From the NCBI RefSeq assembly GCF_032854445.1, contig NW_027018011.1, positions 61,632 through 125,631 of the forward strand: DNA of 64,000 bases, written 5' to 3'. Made by a program: the position numbers and the translations under genes. Source of the DNA: Liolophura sinensis (lineage: Eukaryota; Mollusca; Polyplacophora; Chitonida; Chitonidae). This document shows, in pieces, positions 37,901 to 49,742 of this stretch. The notes below the pieces were generated by a model that made no database searches, had not been told where the DNA came from, and saw only the letters and a list, made by a program, of their open reading frames with translations. The first letter of the stretch is position 1. Every line of letters begins with the position of its first letter.

Positions 37901-39847
37901 TCAATGCGCTAAGCCCAAAGATTTGACGTCTTCTGGGCTACCGAAGGGCACATAACTTATAGTCAAAAGTTGAATATAGTAATGACCAGTCGCGATGGTA
38001 CATAGTACAGTGTAGCCGATTTCAATTAACAAAAAGACCAGGCAAAAATGCAAAAAGTAGAAAAACTGTTCCAGTGTTGCTGGAAAGAGTCTAATTCGAC
38101 GTATTTTTTGACGATAAATCGAATGGTGCAAACCGGGTTTCTCTCCGATCAATACTTTTGGCTGTAGCGACAATTGAATGATCATTGATGTCATAATCAC
38201 GTGCCCAGCAACGGCTCTTACTCCATGGAAACCAGGGAAATTTGCAATTTATCAACAGCTGCCGATGCCTGTCTCAATTCCGCTTCTTTTGGCACCTTAT
38301 TAATGTGGGTCTGTGGTCAGTTGTACTTTTTACAGCAGACTGTATCAAGTATCTTGTGTTTTTTATGTACAAATGGTGTGGTTTTTCTACACGTAGATAA
38401 AGACATTGAGATTGTCTTGGACTTAGAAGTAAGACATTTGCTGGGTGAGTTAAATGGGCTGAGCCCAAAGATTTGACGTCTTCTGGGCTACCGAAGGGCA
38501 CACAAGTTATAGTCAAAAATTGAATATAGTAATGACCAGTCGCGATGGTACATAGTACAGTGTAGCCGATTTCAATTAACAAAAAGACCAGGCAAAAATT
38601 CAAAAGTGGAAAAAATGTTCCAGTGTTGCTGGTAAGAAGCTAATTCGACGTATTTAGTAACGAGAAATCGAATGATGCAATGCGCGTTGCTCTCCGACCA
38701 ATACTTTTGGCTGTAGTGACAATTGAATGATCATTTATGTCATAATAACGTGCCCAGCAACGGCTCTTACTCCATGTAAATCAGGAAAATTTGCAATTTT
38801 CAACAGCTGCCGATGCCTGGCCCAATTCCGCATCTTTTGGCACCTTATTAATGTGGGTCTGTGGTCAGTTGTACTTTTTACAGCAGACTGTATCAAGTAC
38901 CTTGTGATTTTTATGTACAAAAGGTGTGGTTTTTCTACACGTAAATAAAGACATTGAGATTGTCTTGGACTTAGAAGTAAGACAATTGCCTCGTGAGTTA
39001 AACGGGCTTAGCCCAACGATTTCAGGTCTTCTGGGCTACCGAAGGGCACATAACTTGTAGTCAAAAGTTGAATATAGTAATGACCAGTCGCGATGGTACA
39101 TAGTACAGTGTAGCCGATTTCAATTAACAAAAAGACCAGGCAAAAATGCAAAAGTGGAAAAACTGTTCCAGTGCGGCTGGTAAGAGGCTTATTCGACGTA
39201 TTTTGTGACGAGAAATCGAATGGTGCAAACAGCGTTGCTCTCCGACCAATACTTTTGGCTGTAGTGACAATTGAATGATCATTGATGTCATAATCACGTG
39301 CCCAGCAACGGCTCTTACTCCATGGAAACCAGGGAAATTTGCAATATTTCAACAGCTGCCGATGCCTGGCTCAATTCCGCTTCTTTTGGCACCTTATTAA
39401 TGTGGTTCTGTGGTCAGTTGTACTTTTTACAGCAAACTGTATCAAGTACCTTGTGTTTTTTATGTACAAATGGTCTGGTTTTTCTACACGTAGATAAAGA
39501 CATTGAGATTTTCTTGGACTTAGAAGTAAGACAATTGCTGGGTGAGTTAAATGGGCTTAGCCCAAAGATTTGAGGTCTTCTGGGCTACCGAAGGGCACAT
39601 AACTTATAGTCAAATGTTGAATATAGTAATGACCAGTCGCAATGGTACATAGTACAGTGTAGCCGATTTCAATTAAAAAAAAGACCAGGCAAAAATGCAA
39701 AAAGTGGAAAAACTGTTCCAGTGCGGCTAGTATGAGGCTAATCCCACGTAGTTTGTGACGAGAAATCGAATGGTGCAAACCGCGTTTCTCTCCGACCAAT
39801 ACTTTTGGCTGTAGCGACAATTGAATTATCATTGATGTCATAATCAC
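34902..39847 (+). repeat. 3-mer HOR, three copies (about 1,649 bp)
   Basis: Phase points are 34902, 35451, 36001; 36552, 37101, 37651; and 38201, 38750, 39298. Within each triplet the first monomer has TGCAATTTATCAACAG with CCTGCCTC or CCTGTCTC. The second has CCATGTAAATCAGG and the CCTCGTGAG variant. The third has TGCAATATTTCAACAG. The lead-in to the first monomer in copies 2 and 3 carries a shared block (AAAAAGTAGAAAAACTG, GCTGGAAAGAG, TTTTTTGACG). The copies are less alike than in the 7-mer duplication, so this unit is older or has been reshuffled. Looser three-monomer spacing of the same block is also seen around 41,497 and 43,145. Confidence 0.72.
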
Positions 39848-42800
39848 GTGCCCAGCAACGGCTCTTACTCCATGGAAACCAGGGAAATTTGCAATTTTTC
39901 AACAGCTGCCGATGCCTGGCTCAATTCCGCATCTTTTGGCACCTTATTAATGTGGGTCTGTGGTCAGTTGTACTTTTTACAGCAGACTGTATCAAGTACC
40001 TTGTGATTTTTATGTACAAATGGTGTGGTTTTTCTACACGTAGATAAAGACATTGAGATTGTCTTCGACTTAGAAGTAAGGCAATTGCTGGGTGAGTTAA
40101 ACGGGCTTGGCCCAAAGATTTGACGTCTTCTGGGCTACCGAAGGGCACATAACTTATAGTCAAAAGTTGAATATAGTAATGACCAGTCGCGATGGTACAT
40201 AGGACAGTGTAGCCGATTTCAATTAACAAAAAGACCAGGCAAAAATGCAAAAGTGGAAAAACTGTTCCAGTGCTGCTGGTAAGAGGCTAATCCGACGTAT
40301 TTTTTGACGAGAAATCGAATGGTGCAATCCGCGTTGCTCTCCGACCAATACTTTTGGCTGTAGCGACAATTGAATGATCATTTATGTCATAATCACGTGC
40401 CCAGCAACGGCTCTTACTCCATGGAAACCAGGGAAATTTGCAATTTATCAACAGCTGCCGATGCCTGCCTCAATTCCGCTTCTTTTGGCACCTTATTAAT
40501 GTGGGTCTGTGGTCAGTTGTACTTTTTACAGCAGACTGTATCAACTACCTTGTGTTTTTTATGTACAAATGGTCTGGTTTTTCTACACGTAGATAAAGAC
40601 ATTGAGATTGTCTTGGACTTAGAAGTAAGACAATTGCTGGGTGAGTTAAATGGGCTTGGCCCAAAGATTTCAGGTCTTCTGGGCTACCGAAGGGCACATA
40701 ACTTATAGTCAAAAGTTGAAAATAGTAATGACCAGTCGCGATGGTACAGAGTACAGTGTGGCCGGTTTCAATTAACAAAAAGACCAGGCAAAAATGCAAA
40801 AGTGGAAAAAACTGTTCCAGTGCTGCTGGTAAGAGGCTAATCCGACGTATTTTGTGACGGGAAATCGAATGGTGCAATCCGCGTTGCTCTCCGACCAATA
40901 CTTTTGGCTGTAGCGACAATTGAATGATCATTTATGTCATAATCACGTGCCCAGCAACGGCTCTTACTCCATGGAAACCAGGGGAATTTGCAATATTTCA
41001 ACAGCTGCCGATGCCTGGCTAAATTCCGCATCTTTTGGCACCTTATTAATGTGGGTCTGTGGTCAGTTGTACTTTTTACAGCAGACTGTATCAAGTACCT
41101 TGTGCTTTTTATGTACAAATGGTGTGGTTTTTCTACACGTAGAAAAAGACATTGAGATTGTCTTCGACTTAGAAGTAAGACAATTGCTGGGTGAGTTAAA
41201 CGGGTTTGGCCCAAAGATTTCAGGTCTTCTGGGCTACCGAAGGGCACATAACTTATAGTCAAAAGTTGAATATAGTAATGACCAGTCGCGATGGTACATA
41301 GTACAGTGTAGCCGATTTCAATTAACAAAAAGACAAGGCAAAAATGCAAAAAGTAGAAAAACTGTTCCAGTGCTGCTGGAAAGAGGCTAATTCGACGTAT
41401 TTTTTGACGATAAATCGAATGGTGCAATCCGCGTTTCTCTCCGATCAATACTTTTGGCTGTAGCGACAATTGAATGATCATTGATGTCATAATCACGTGC
41501 CCAGCAACGGCTCTTACTCCATGGAAACCAGGGAAATTTGCAATTTATCAACAGCTGCCGATGCCTGTCTCAATTCCGCTTCTTTTGGCACCTTATTAAT
41601 GTGGGTTTGTGGTCAGTTGTACTTTTTACAGCAGACTGTATCAAGTACCTTGTGTTTTTTATGTACAAATGGTGTGGTTTTTCTACACGTAGATAAAGAC
41701 TTTGAGATTGTCTTGGACTTAGAAGTAAGACAATTGCTGGGTGAGTTAAATGGGCTTAGCCCAAAGATTTGACGTCTTCTGGGCTACCGAAGGGCACATA
41801 AGTTATAGTCAAAAATTGAATATAGTAATGACCAGTCGCGATGGTACATAGTACAGTGTAGCCGATTTCAATTAACAAAAAGACCAGGCAAAAATTCAAA
41901 AGTGGAAAAAATGTTCCAGTGTTGCTGGTAAGAGGCTAATCCGACGTATTTAGTAACGAGAAATCGAATGATGCAATCCGCGTTGCTCTCCGACCAATAC
42001 TTTTGGCTGTAGTGACAATTGAATGATCATTTATGTCATAATAACGTGCCCAGCAACGGCTCTTACTCCATGGAAACCAGGGAAATTTGCAATTTTTCAA
42101 CAGCTGCCGATGCCTGGCCCAATTCCGCATCTTTTGGCACCTTAATGAAGTGGGTCAGTGTTCAGTTGTACTTTTTACAGCAGACTGTATCAAGTGCCTT
42201 GTGATTTTTATGTACAAAAGCTGTGGTTTTTCTACACGTAGATAAAGACATTGAGATTGTCTTGCACTTAGAAGTAAGACAATTGCTGGGTGAGTTAAAT
42301 GGGCTTGGCCCAAAGATTTGACGTCTTCTGGGCTACCGAAGGGCACATAACTTATAGTCAAAAGTTGAATATAGTAATGACCAGTCGCGATGGTACATAG
42401 GACAGTGTAGCCGATTTCAATTAACAAAAAGACCAGGCAAAAATGCAAAAGTGGAAAAACTCTTCCAGTGCTGCTGGTAAGAGGCTAATCCGACGTATTT
42501 TGTGACGAAAAATCGAATGGTGCAATCCGCGTTGCTCTCCGACCAATACTTTTGGCTGTAGCGACAAGTGAATGATCATTTATGTCATAATCACGTGCCC
42601 AGCAACGGCTCTTACTCCATGGAAACCAGGGAAATTTGCAATTTATCAACAGCTGCCGATGCCTGCCTCAATTCCGCTTCTTTTGGCACCTTATTAATGT
42701 GGGTCTGTGGTCAGTTGTACTTTTTACAGCAGACTGTATCAACTACCTTGTGTTTTTTATGTACAAATGGTCTGGTTTTTCTACACGTAGATAAAGACAT

Positions 42801-44242
42801 TGAGATTGTCTTGGAATTAGAAGTAAGACAATTGCTGGGTGATTTAAATGCGCTAAGCCCAAAGATTTGACGTCTTCTGGGCTACCGAAGGGCACATAAC
42901 TTATAGTCAAAAGTTGAATATAGTAATGACCAGTCGCGATGGTACATAGTACAGTGTGGCCGATTTCAATTAACAAAAAGACCAGGCAAAAATGCCAAAA
43001 GTAGAAAATCTGTTCCAGTGTTGCTGGAAAGAGGCTAATTCGACGTATTTTTGGACGATAAATCGAATGGTGCAAACCGCGTTTCTCTCCGATCAATACT
43101 TTTGGCTGTAGCGACAATTGAATGATTATTGATATCATAATCACGTGCCCAGCAACGGCTCTTACTCCATGGAAACCAGGGAAATTTGCAATTTTTCAAC
43201 AGCTGCCGATGCCTGTCTCAATTCCGCCTCTTTTGGCACCTAATTAATGTGGGTCTGTGGTCAGTTGTACTTTTTACAGCAGACTGTATCAAGTACCTTG
43301 TGTTTTTTATGTACAAATGGTGTGGTTTTTCTACACGTAGATAAAGACATTGAGATTGTCTTGGACTTAGAAGTAAGACAATTGCTGGGTGAGTTAAATG
43401 GGCTTAGCCCAAAGATTTGACGTCTTCTGGGCTACCGAAGGGCACATAAGTTATAGTCAAAAATTGAATATAGTAATGACCAGTCGCGATGGTACATAGT
43501 ACAGTGTAGCCGATTTCAATTAACAAAAAGACCAGGCAAAAATTCAAAAGTGGAAAAAATGTTCCAGTGTTGCTGGTAAGAAGCTATTACGACGTATTTT
43601 GTAACGAGAAATCGAATGATGCAATCCGTGTTGCTCTCCGACCAATACTTTTGGCTGTAGTGACAATTGAATGATCATTTATGTCATAATAACGTGCCCA
43701 GCAACGGCTCTTACTCCGAGTAAACCAGGAAAATTTGCAATCTTTCAACAGCTGCCGATGCCTGCCCAATTCCGCATCTTTTGGCTCCTTATTAATGTGG
43801 GTCTGTGGTCAGTTGTACTTTTTACAGCAGACTGTATCAAGTACCTTGTGATTTTTATGTACAAAAGGTGTGGTTTTTCTACACGTAAATAAAGACATTG
43901 AGATTGTCTTGGACTTAGAAGTAAGACAATTGCCTCGTGAGTTAAACGGGCTTAGCCCAACGATTTCAGGTTCTTCTGGGCTACCGAAGGGCACATAACT
44001 TATAGTCAAAAGTTGAATATAGTAATGACCAGTCGCGATGGTACATAGTACAGTGTAGCCGATTTCAATTAACAAAAAGACCAGGCAAAATGCAAAAGGT
44101 GGAAAAACTGTTCCAGTGCGGCTGGTAGAGGCTTATTCGACGTATTTTGTTGACGAGAAATCGAATGGTGCAAACCGCGTTGCTCTCCGACCAATACTGT
44201 TGGCTGTAGCGACAATTCAATGATCATTGATGTCATAATCAC
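39848..44242 (+). repeat. Mixed sub-type stretch (monomers 73-80)
   Basis: Phase points are 39848, 40397, 40947, 41497, 42046, 42595, 43145 and 43694. Monomers 76 and 79 share the AAGTAGAAAA...GCTGGAAAGAGG lead-in of the 3-mer block, while monomer 75 has the GTAGAAAAAGACATTG and GGGTTTGGCCC variants that recur in the 4-mer block to the right. Monomer 77 shows ATGAAGTGGGTCAGTG, close to the sub-type that dominates beyond 57 kb. No fixed-order unit is clear. The last part of monomer 80 begins to show single-base indels. Confidence 0.7.
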
Positions 44243-47200
44243 GTGCCCAGCAACGGCTCTTTACTCCATGGAAACCAGGGATATTTGCAATATATCAACA
44301 GCTGCCGATGCCTGGCTCAATTCCGCTTCTTTTGGCACCTTATTAATGTGGTTCTGTGGTCAGTTGTACTTTTTACAGCAAACTGTATCAAGTACCTTGT
44401 GTTTTTTATGTACAAATGGTCTGGTTTTTCTACACGTAGATAAAGACATTGAGATTGTCTTGGACTTAGAAGTAAGACAATTGCTGGGTGAGTTAAAATG
44501 GGCTTAGCCCAAAGATTTGACGTCTTCTGGGCTACCGAAGGGCACATAACTTATAGTCAAATGTTGAATATAGTAATGACCAGTCGCAATGGTACATAGT
44601 ACAGTGTAGCGATTTCAATTAACAAAAGACCAGGCAAAAATGCAAAAAGTGGAAAAACTGTTCCAGTGCGGCTAGTAAGAGGCTAATCCCACGTAGTTTG
44701 TGACGAGAAATCGAATGGTGCAAACCGCGTTTCTCTCCGACCAATACTTTTGGCTGTAGCGACAATTGAATTACCATTGATGTCATAATTACGTGCCCAG
44801 CAACGGCTCTTACTCCATGGAAACCAGGGAAATTTGCAATTTTTCAACAGCTGCCGATGCTGGCTCAATTCCGCATCTTTTGGCACCTTATTAATGTGGG
44901 TCTGTGGTCAGTTGTACTTTTTACAGCAGATTGTATCAAGTACCTTGTGATTTTTATGTACAAATGGTGTGGTTTTTCTACACGTAGATAAAGACCTTGA
45001 GATTGTCTTCGACCTAGAAGTAAGACAATTGCTGGGTGAGTTAAACGGGCTTGGCCCAAAGATTTCAGGTCTTCTGGGCTACCGAAGGGCACATAACTTA
45101 TAGTCAAATGTTGAATATAGTAATGACCAGTCGCAAAGGTAAAGAGTACAGTGTGGCCGATTTCAATTAACAAAAAGACCAGGCAAAAATGCAAAAGTGG
45201 AAAAACTGTTCCAGTGCTACTAGTAAGAGGGTAATCCGACGTATTTTGTGACGACAAATCGAATGGTGCAAACCGCGTTGCTCTCCCGACCAATACTTTT
45301 GGCTGTAGCGACAATTGAATGATCATTTATGTCATAATCACGTGCCCAACAACGGCTCTTACTCCATGGAAACCAGGGAAATTTGCAATTTTTCAACAGC
45401 TGCCGATGCCTGTGGCTAAATTCCGCATCTTTTGGCATCTTATTAATGTGGGTCTGTGGTCAGTTGTACTTTTTACAGCAGACTGTATCAAGTACCTTGT
45501 GATTTTTATGTACAAAATGGTGTGGTTTTTCTACACGTAGATAAAGACATTGAGATTGTCTTCGACTTAGAAGTAAGACAATTGTTGGGTGAGTTAAACG
45601 GGCTTGGCCCAAAGATTTCAGGTCTTCTGGGCTACCGAAGGGCACATAACTTATAGTCAAAAGTTGAATATAGTAATGACCAGTCGCGATTGTACATAGT
45701 ACAGTGTAGCCGATTTCAATTAACAAAAAGACCAGGCAAAAATGCAAAAGTGGAAAAACTGTTCCAGTGCTGCTGGTAAGAGGCTAATTCGACGTATTTT
45801 GTGACGAGAAATCGAATGGTGCAAACCGCGTTTCTCTCCGACCAATACTTTTGGCTGTAGCGACAATTGAATGATCATTGATGTCATAATCACGTGCCCA
45901 GCAACGGCTCTTACTCCATGGAAACCAGGGAAATTTGCAATATTTCAACAGCTGCCGATGCCTGGCTAAATTCCGCATCTTTTGGCACCTTATTAATGTG
46001 GGTCTGTGGTCAGTTGTACTTTTTACAGCAGACTGTATCAAGTACCTTGTGCTTTTTATGTACAAATGGTGTGGTTTTTTCTACACGTAGAAAAAGACAT
46101 TGAGATTGTCTTCGACTTAGAAGTAAGACAATTGCTGGGTGAGTTAAACGGGTTTGGCCCAAAGATTTCAGGTCTTCTGGGCTACCGAAGGGCACATAAC
46201 TTATAGCCAAAAGTTGAATATAGTAATGACCAGTCGCGATTGTACATAGTACAGTGTAGCCGATTTCAATTAACAAAAAGACTAGGCAAAAATGCAAAAG
46301 TGGAAAAACTGTTCCAGTGTTGCTGGTAAGAGGCTAATCCGACGTAGTTTGTGACGAGAAATCGAATGGTGCAAACCGCGTTTCTCTCCGACCAATACTT
46401 TTGGCTGTAGCGACAATTGAATTATCATTGATGTCATAATAACGTGCCCAGCAACGGCTCTTACTCCATGGAAACCAGGGAAATTTGCAATTTTTCAACA
46501 GCTGCCGATGCTGCCTCAATTCCGCATCTTTTGGCACCTTATTAATGTGGTTCTGTGGTCAGTTGTACTTTTTACAGCAAACTGTATCAAGTACCTTGTG
46601 TTTTTTATGTACAAATGGTCTGGTTTTTCCTACACGTAGATAAAGACATTGAGATTGTCTTGGACTTAGAAGTAAGACAATTTGCTGGGTGAGTTAAATG
46701 GGCTTATAGCCCAAAGATTTGACGTCTTCTGGGCTACCGAAGGGCACATAACTTATAGTCAAATGTTGAATTAGTAATGACCAGTCGCAATGGTACATAG
46801 TACAGTGTAGCCGATTTCAATTAACAAAAAGACCAGGCAAAAATGCAAAAAGTGGAAAAACTGTTCCAGTGCGGCTTAGTAAGAGGCTAATCCCACGTAG
46901 TTTGTGACGAGAATCGAATGGTGCAAACGCGTTTCTCTCCGACCAATACTTTTGGCTGTAGCGACAATTGAATTACCATTGATGTCATAATCACGTGCCC
47001 AGCAACGGCTCTTACTCCATGGAAACCAGGGAAATTTGCAATTTTTCAACAGCTGCCGATGCCTGCTCAATTCCGCATCTTTTGGCACCTTATTAATGTG
47101 GGTCTGTGGTCAGTTGTACTTTTTACAGCAGATTGTATCAAGTACCTTGTGATTTTTATGTACAAATGGTCTGGTTTTTCTACACGTAGAAAAAGACCTT

Positions 47201-48350
47201 GAGATTGTCTTCGACCTAGAAGTAAGACAATTGCTGGGTGAGTTAAACGGGCATGGCCCAAGATTTCAGGTCTTCTGGGCTACCGAAGGGCACATAACTT
47301 ATAGTCAAATGTTGAATATAGTAATGACCAGTCGCAAAGGTAAAGAGTACAGTGTGGCCGATTTCAATTAACAAAAGACCAGGCAAAAATGCAAAAGTGG
47401 AAAAACTGTTCCAGTGCTACTAGTAAGAGGGTAATCCGACGTATTTTGTGACGACAAATCGAATGGTGCAAACCGCGTTTGCTCTCCGACCAATACTTTT
47501 GGCTGTAGCGACAATTGAATGATCATTTATGTCATAATCACGTGCCCAACAACGGCTCTTACTCCATGGAAACCAGGGAAATTTGCAATTTTTCAACAGC
47601 TGCCGATGCCTGGCTAAATTCCGCATCTTTTGGCATCTTATTAATGTGGGTCTGTGGTCAGTTGTACTTTTTACAGCAGGACTGTATCAAGTACCTTGTT
47701 GATTTTTATGTACAAATGGTGTGGTTTTTCTACACGTAGATAAAGACATTGAGATTGTCTTCGACTTAGAAGTAAGACAATTGTTGGGTGAGTTAAACGG
47801 GGCTTGGCCCAAAGATTTCAGGTCTCTGGGCTACCGAAGGGCACATAACTTATAGTCAAAAGTTGAATATAGTAATGACCAGTCGCGATTGTACATAGTA
47901 CAGTGTAGCCGATTTCAATTAACAAAAAGACCAGGCAAAAATGCAAAAGTGGAAAAACTGTTCCAGTGCTGCTGGTAAGAGGCTAATTCGACGTATTTTG
48001 TGACGAGAAATCGAATGGTGCAAACCGCGTTTCTCTCCGACAATACTTTTGGCTGTAGCGACAATTGAATGATCATTGATGTCATAAATCACGTGCCCAG
48101 CAACGGCTCTTACTCCATGGAAACCAGGGAAATTTGCAATATTTCAAACAGCTGCCGATGCCTGGCTAAATTCCGCATCTTTTGGCACCTTATTAATGTG
48201 GGTCTGTGGTCAGTTGTACTTTTTACAGCAGACTGTATCAAGTACCTTGTGCTTTTTATGTACAAATGGTGTGGGTTTTTCTACACGTAGAAAAAGACAT
48301 TGAGATTGTCTTCGACTTAGAAGTAAGACAATTGCTGGGTGAGGTTAAAC
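44080..48350. other. Indel-rich stretch, probable unpolished assembly
   Basis: Against the sister units at 49.7-56.3 kb this stretch carries more than 30 one- or two-base insertions or deletions, about one per 100-150 bp. Examples are GGCTCTTTACTCC (44,260), GTTAAAATGGGC (44,494), GTGTAGCGATTTC (44,610), CTCTCCCGACC (45,286), GGGCTTATAGCCC (46,706), GCAGGACTG (47,679) and CTTGTTGATTT (47,697). Substitutions are not similarly raised. Monomers 89-90 immediately to the right are clean. Sequencing or consensus error in a low-support stretch is more likely than real decay. Confidence 0.75.
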
Positions 48351-49742
48351 GGGTTTGGCCCAAAGATTTCAGGTCTTCTGGGCTACCGAAGGGCACATAA
48401 CTTATAGTCAAAAGTTGAATATAGTAATGACCAGTCGCGATTGTACATAGTACAGTGTAGCCGATTTCAATTAACAAAAAGACCAGGCAAAAATGCAAAA
48501 GTGGAAAAACTGTTCCAGTGTTGCTGGTAAGAGGCTAATCCGACGTAGTTTGTGACGAGAAATCGAATGGTGCAAACCGCGTTTCTCTCCGACCAATACT
48601 TTTGGCTGTAGCGACAATTGAATTATCATTGATGTCATAATAACGTGCCCAGCAACGGCTCTTACTCCATGGAAACCAGGGAAATTTGCAATTTTTCAAC
48701 AGCTGCCGATGCCTGCCTCAATTCCGCATCTTTTGGCACCTTATTAATGTGGGTCTGTGGTCAGTTGTACTTTTTACAGCAGACTGTCTCAACTACCTTG
48801 TGTTTTTTATGTACAAATGGTGTGGTTTTTCTACACGTAGATAAAGACATTGAGATTGTCTTGGACTTAGAAGTAAGACAATTGCTGGGTGAGTTAAATG
48901 TTCTTAGCCCAAAGATTTGACGTCTTCTGGGCTACCGAAGGGCACATAACTTATAGTCAAATGTTGAATATAGTAATGACCAGTCGCAATGGTACATAGT
49001 ACAGTGTAGCCGATTTCAATTAACAAAAAGACCAGGCAAAAATGCAAAAGTGGAGAAACTGTTCCAGTGTTGCTTGTAAGAGGCTAATCCGACGTAGTTT
49101 GTGACGAGAAATCGAATGGTGCAAACCGCGTTGCTCTCCGACCAATACTTTTGGCTGTAGCGACAATTGAATGATCATTTATGTCATAATCACGTGCCCA
49201 GCAACGGCTCTTACTCCATGGAAACCAGGGAAATTTGCAATTTATCAGCAGCTGCCGATGCCTGGCACAATTCCGCATCTTTTGGCACCTTATTAATGTG
49301 GGTCTGTGGTCAGTTGTACTTTTTACAGCAGACTGTATCAAGTACCTTGTGATTTTTATGTACAAACGGTGTGGTTTTTCTACACGTAAATAAAGACATT
49401 GAGATTGTCTTGGACTTAGAAGTAAGACAATTGCCTCGTGAGTTAAACGGGCTTAGCCCAACGATTTCAGGTCTTCTGGGCTACCGAAGGGCACATAACT
49501 TATAGTCAAAAGTTGAATATAGTAATGACCAGTCGCGATGGTACATAGTACAGTGTAGCCGATTTCAATTAACAAAAAGACCAGGCAAAAATGCAAAAGT
49601 GGAAAAACTGTTCCAGTGCGGCTGGTAAGAGGCTTATTCGACGTATTTTGTGACGAGAAATCGAATGGTGCAAACCGCGTTGCTCTCCGACCAATACTGT
49701 TGGCTGTAGCGACAATTCAATGATCATTGATGTCATAATCAC
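44243..49742 (+). repeat. 10-mer block holding two 4-mer units (monomers 81-90)
   Basis: Phase points are 44243, 44793, 45342, 45894; 46444, 46995, 47542, 48093; then 48645 and 49194. Each group of four has, in order: a monomer with ATGTGGTTCTGTGG and AGCAAACTG; one with AATTACCATTG upstream and CAGATTGTATC; one with GCCCAACAACGG and GGCATCTTATT; and one with GTAGAAAAAGACATTG and GGGTTTGGCCC. Monomers 89 and 90 close the block (GACTGTCTCAACTACC; TTTATCAGCAGCTGCC with CCTCGTGAG). The same ten-monomer order recurs in the next block. The two 4-mers here are indel-rich, whereas 89-90 are clean. Confidence 0.83.

Noticed and set aside
46700-46720. GGGCTTATAGCCC as a new palindromic variant
   Set aside because: It occurs once, inside the indel-rich patch, and is better explained as a two-base insertion error in GGGCTTAGCCC.
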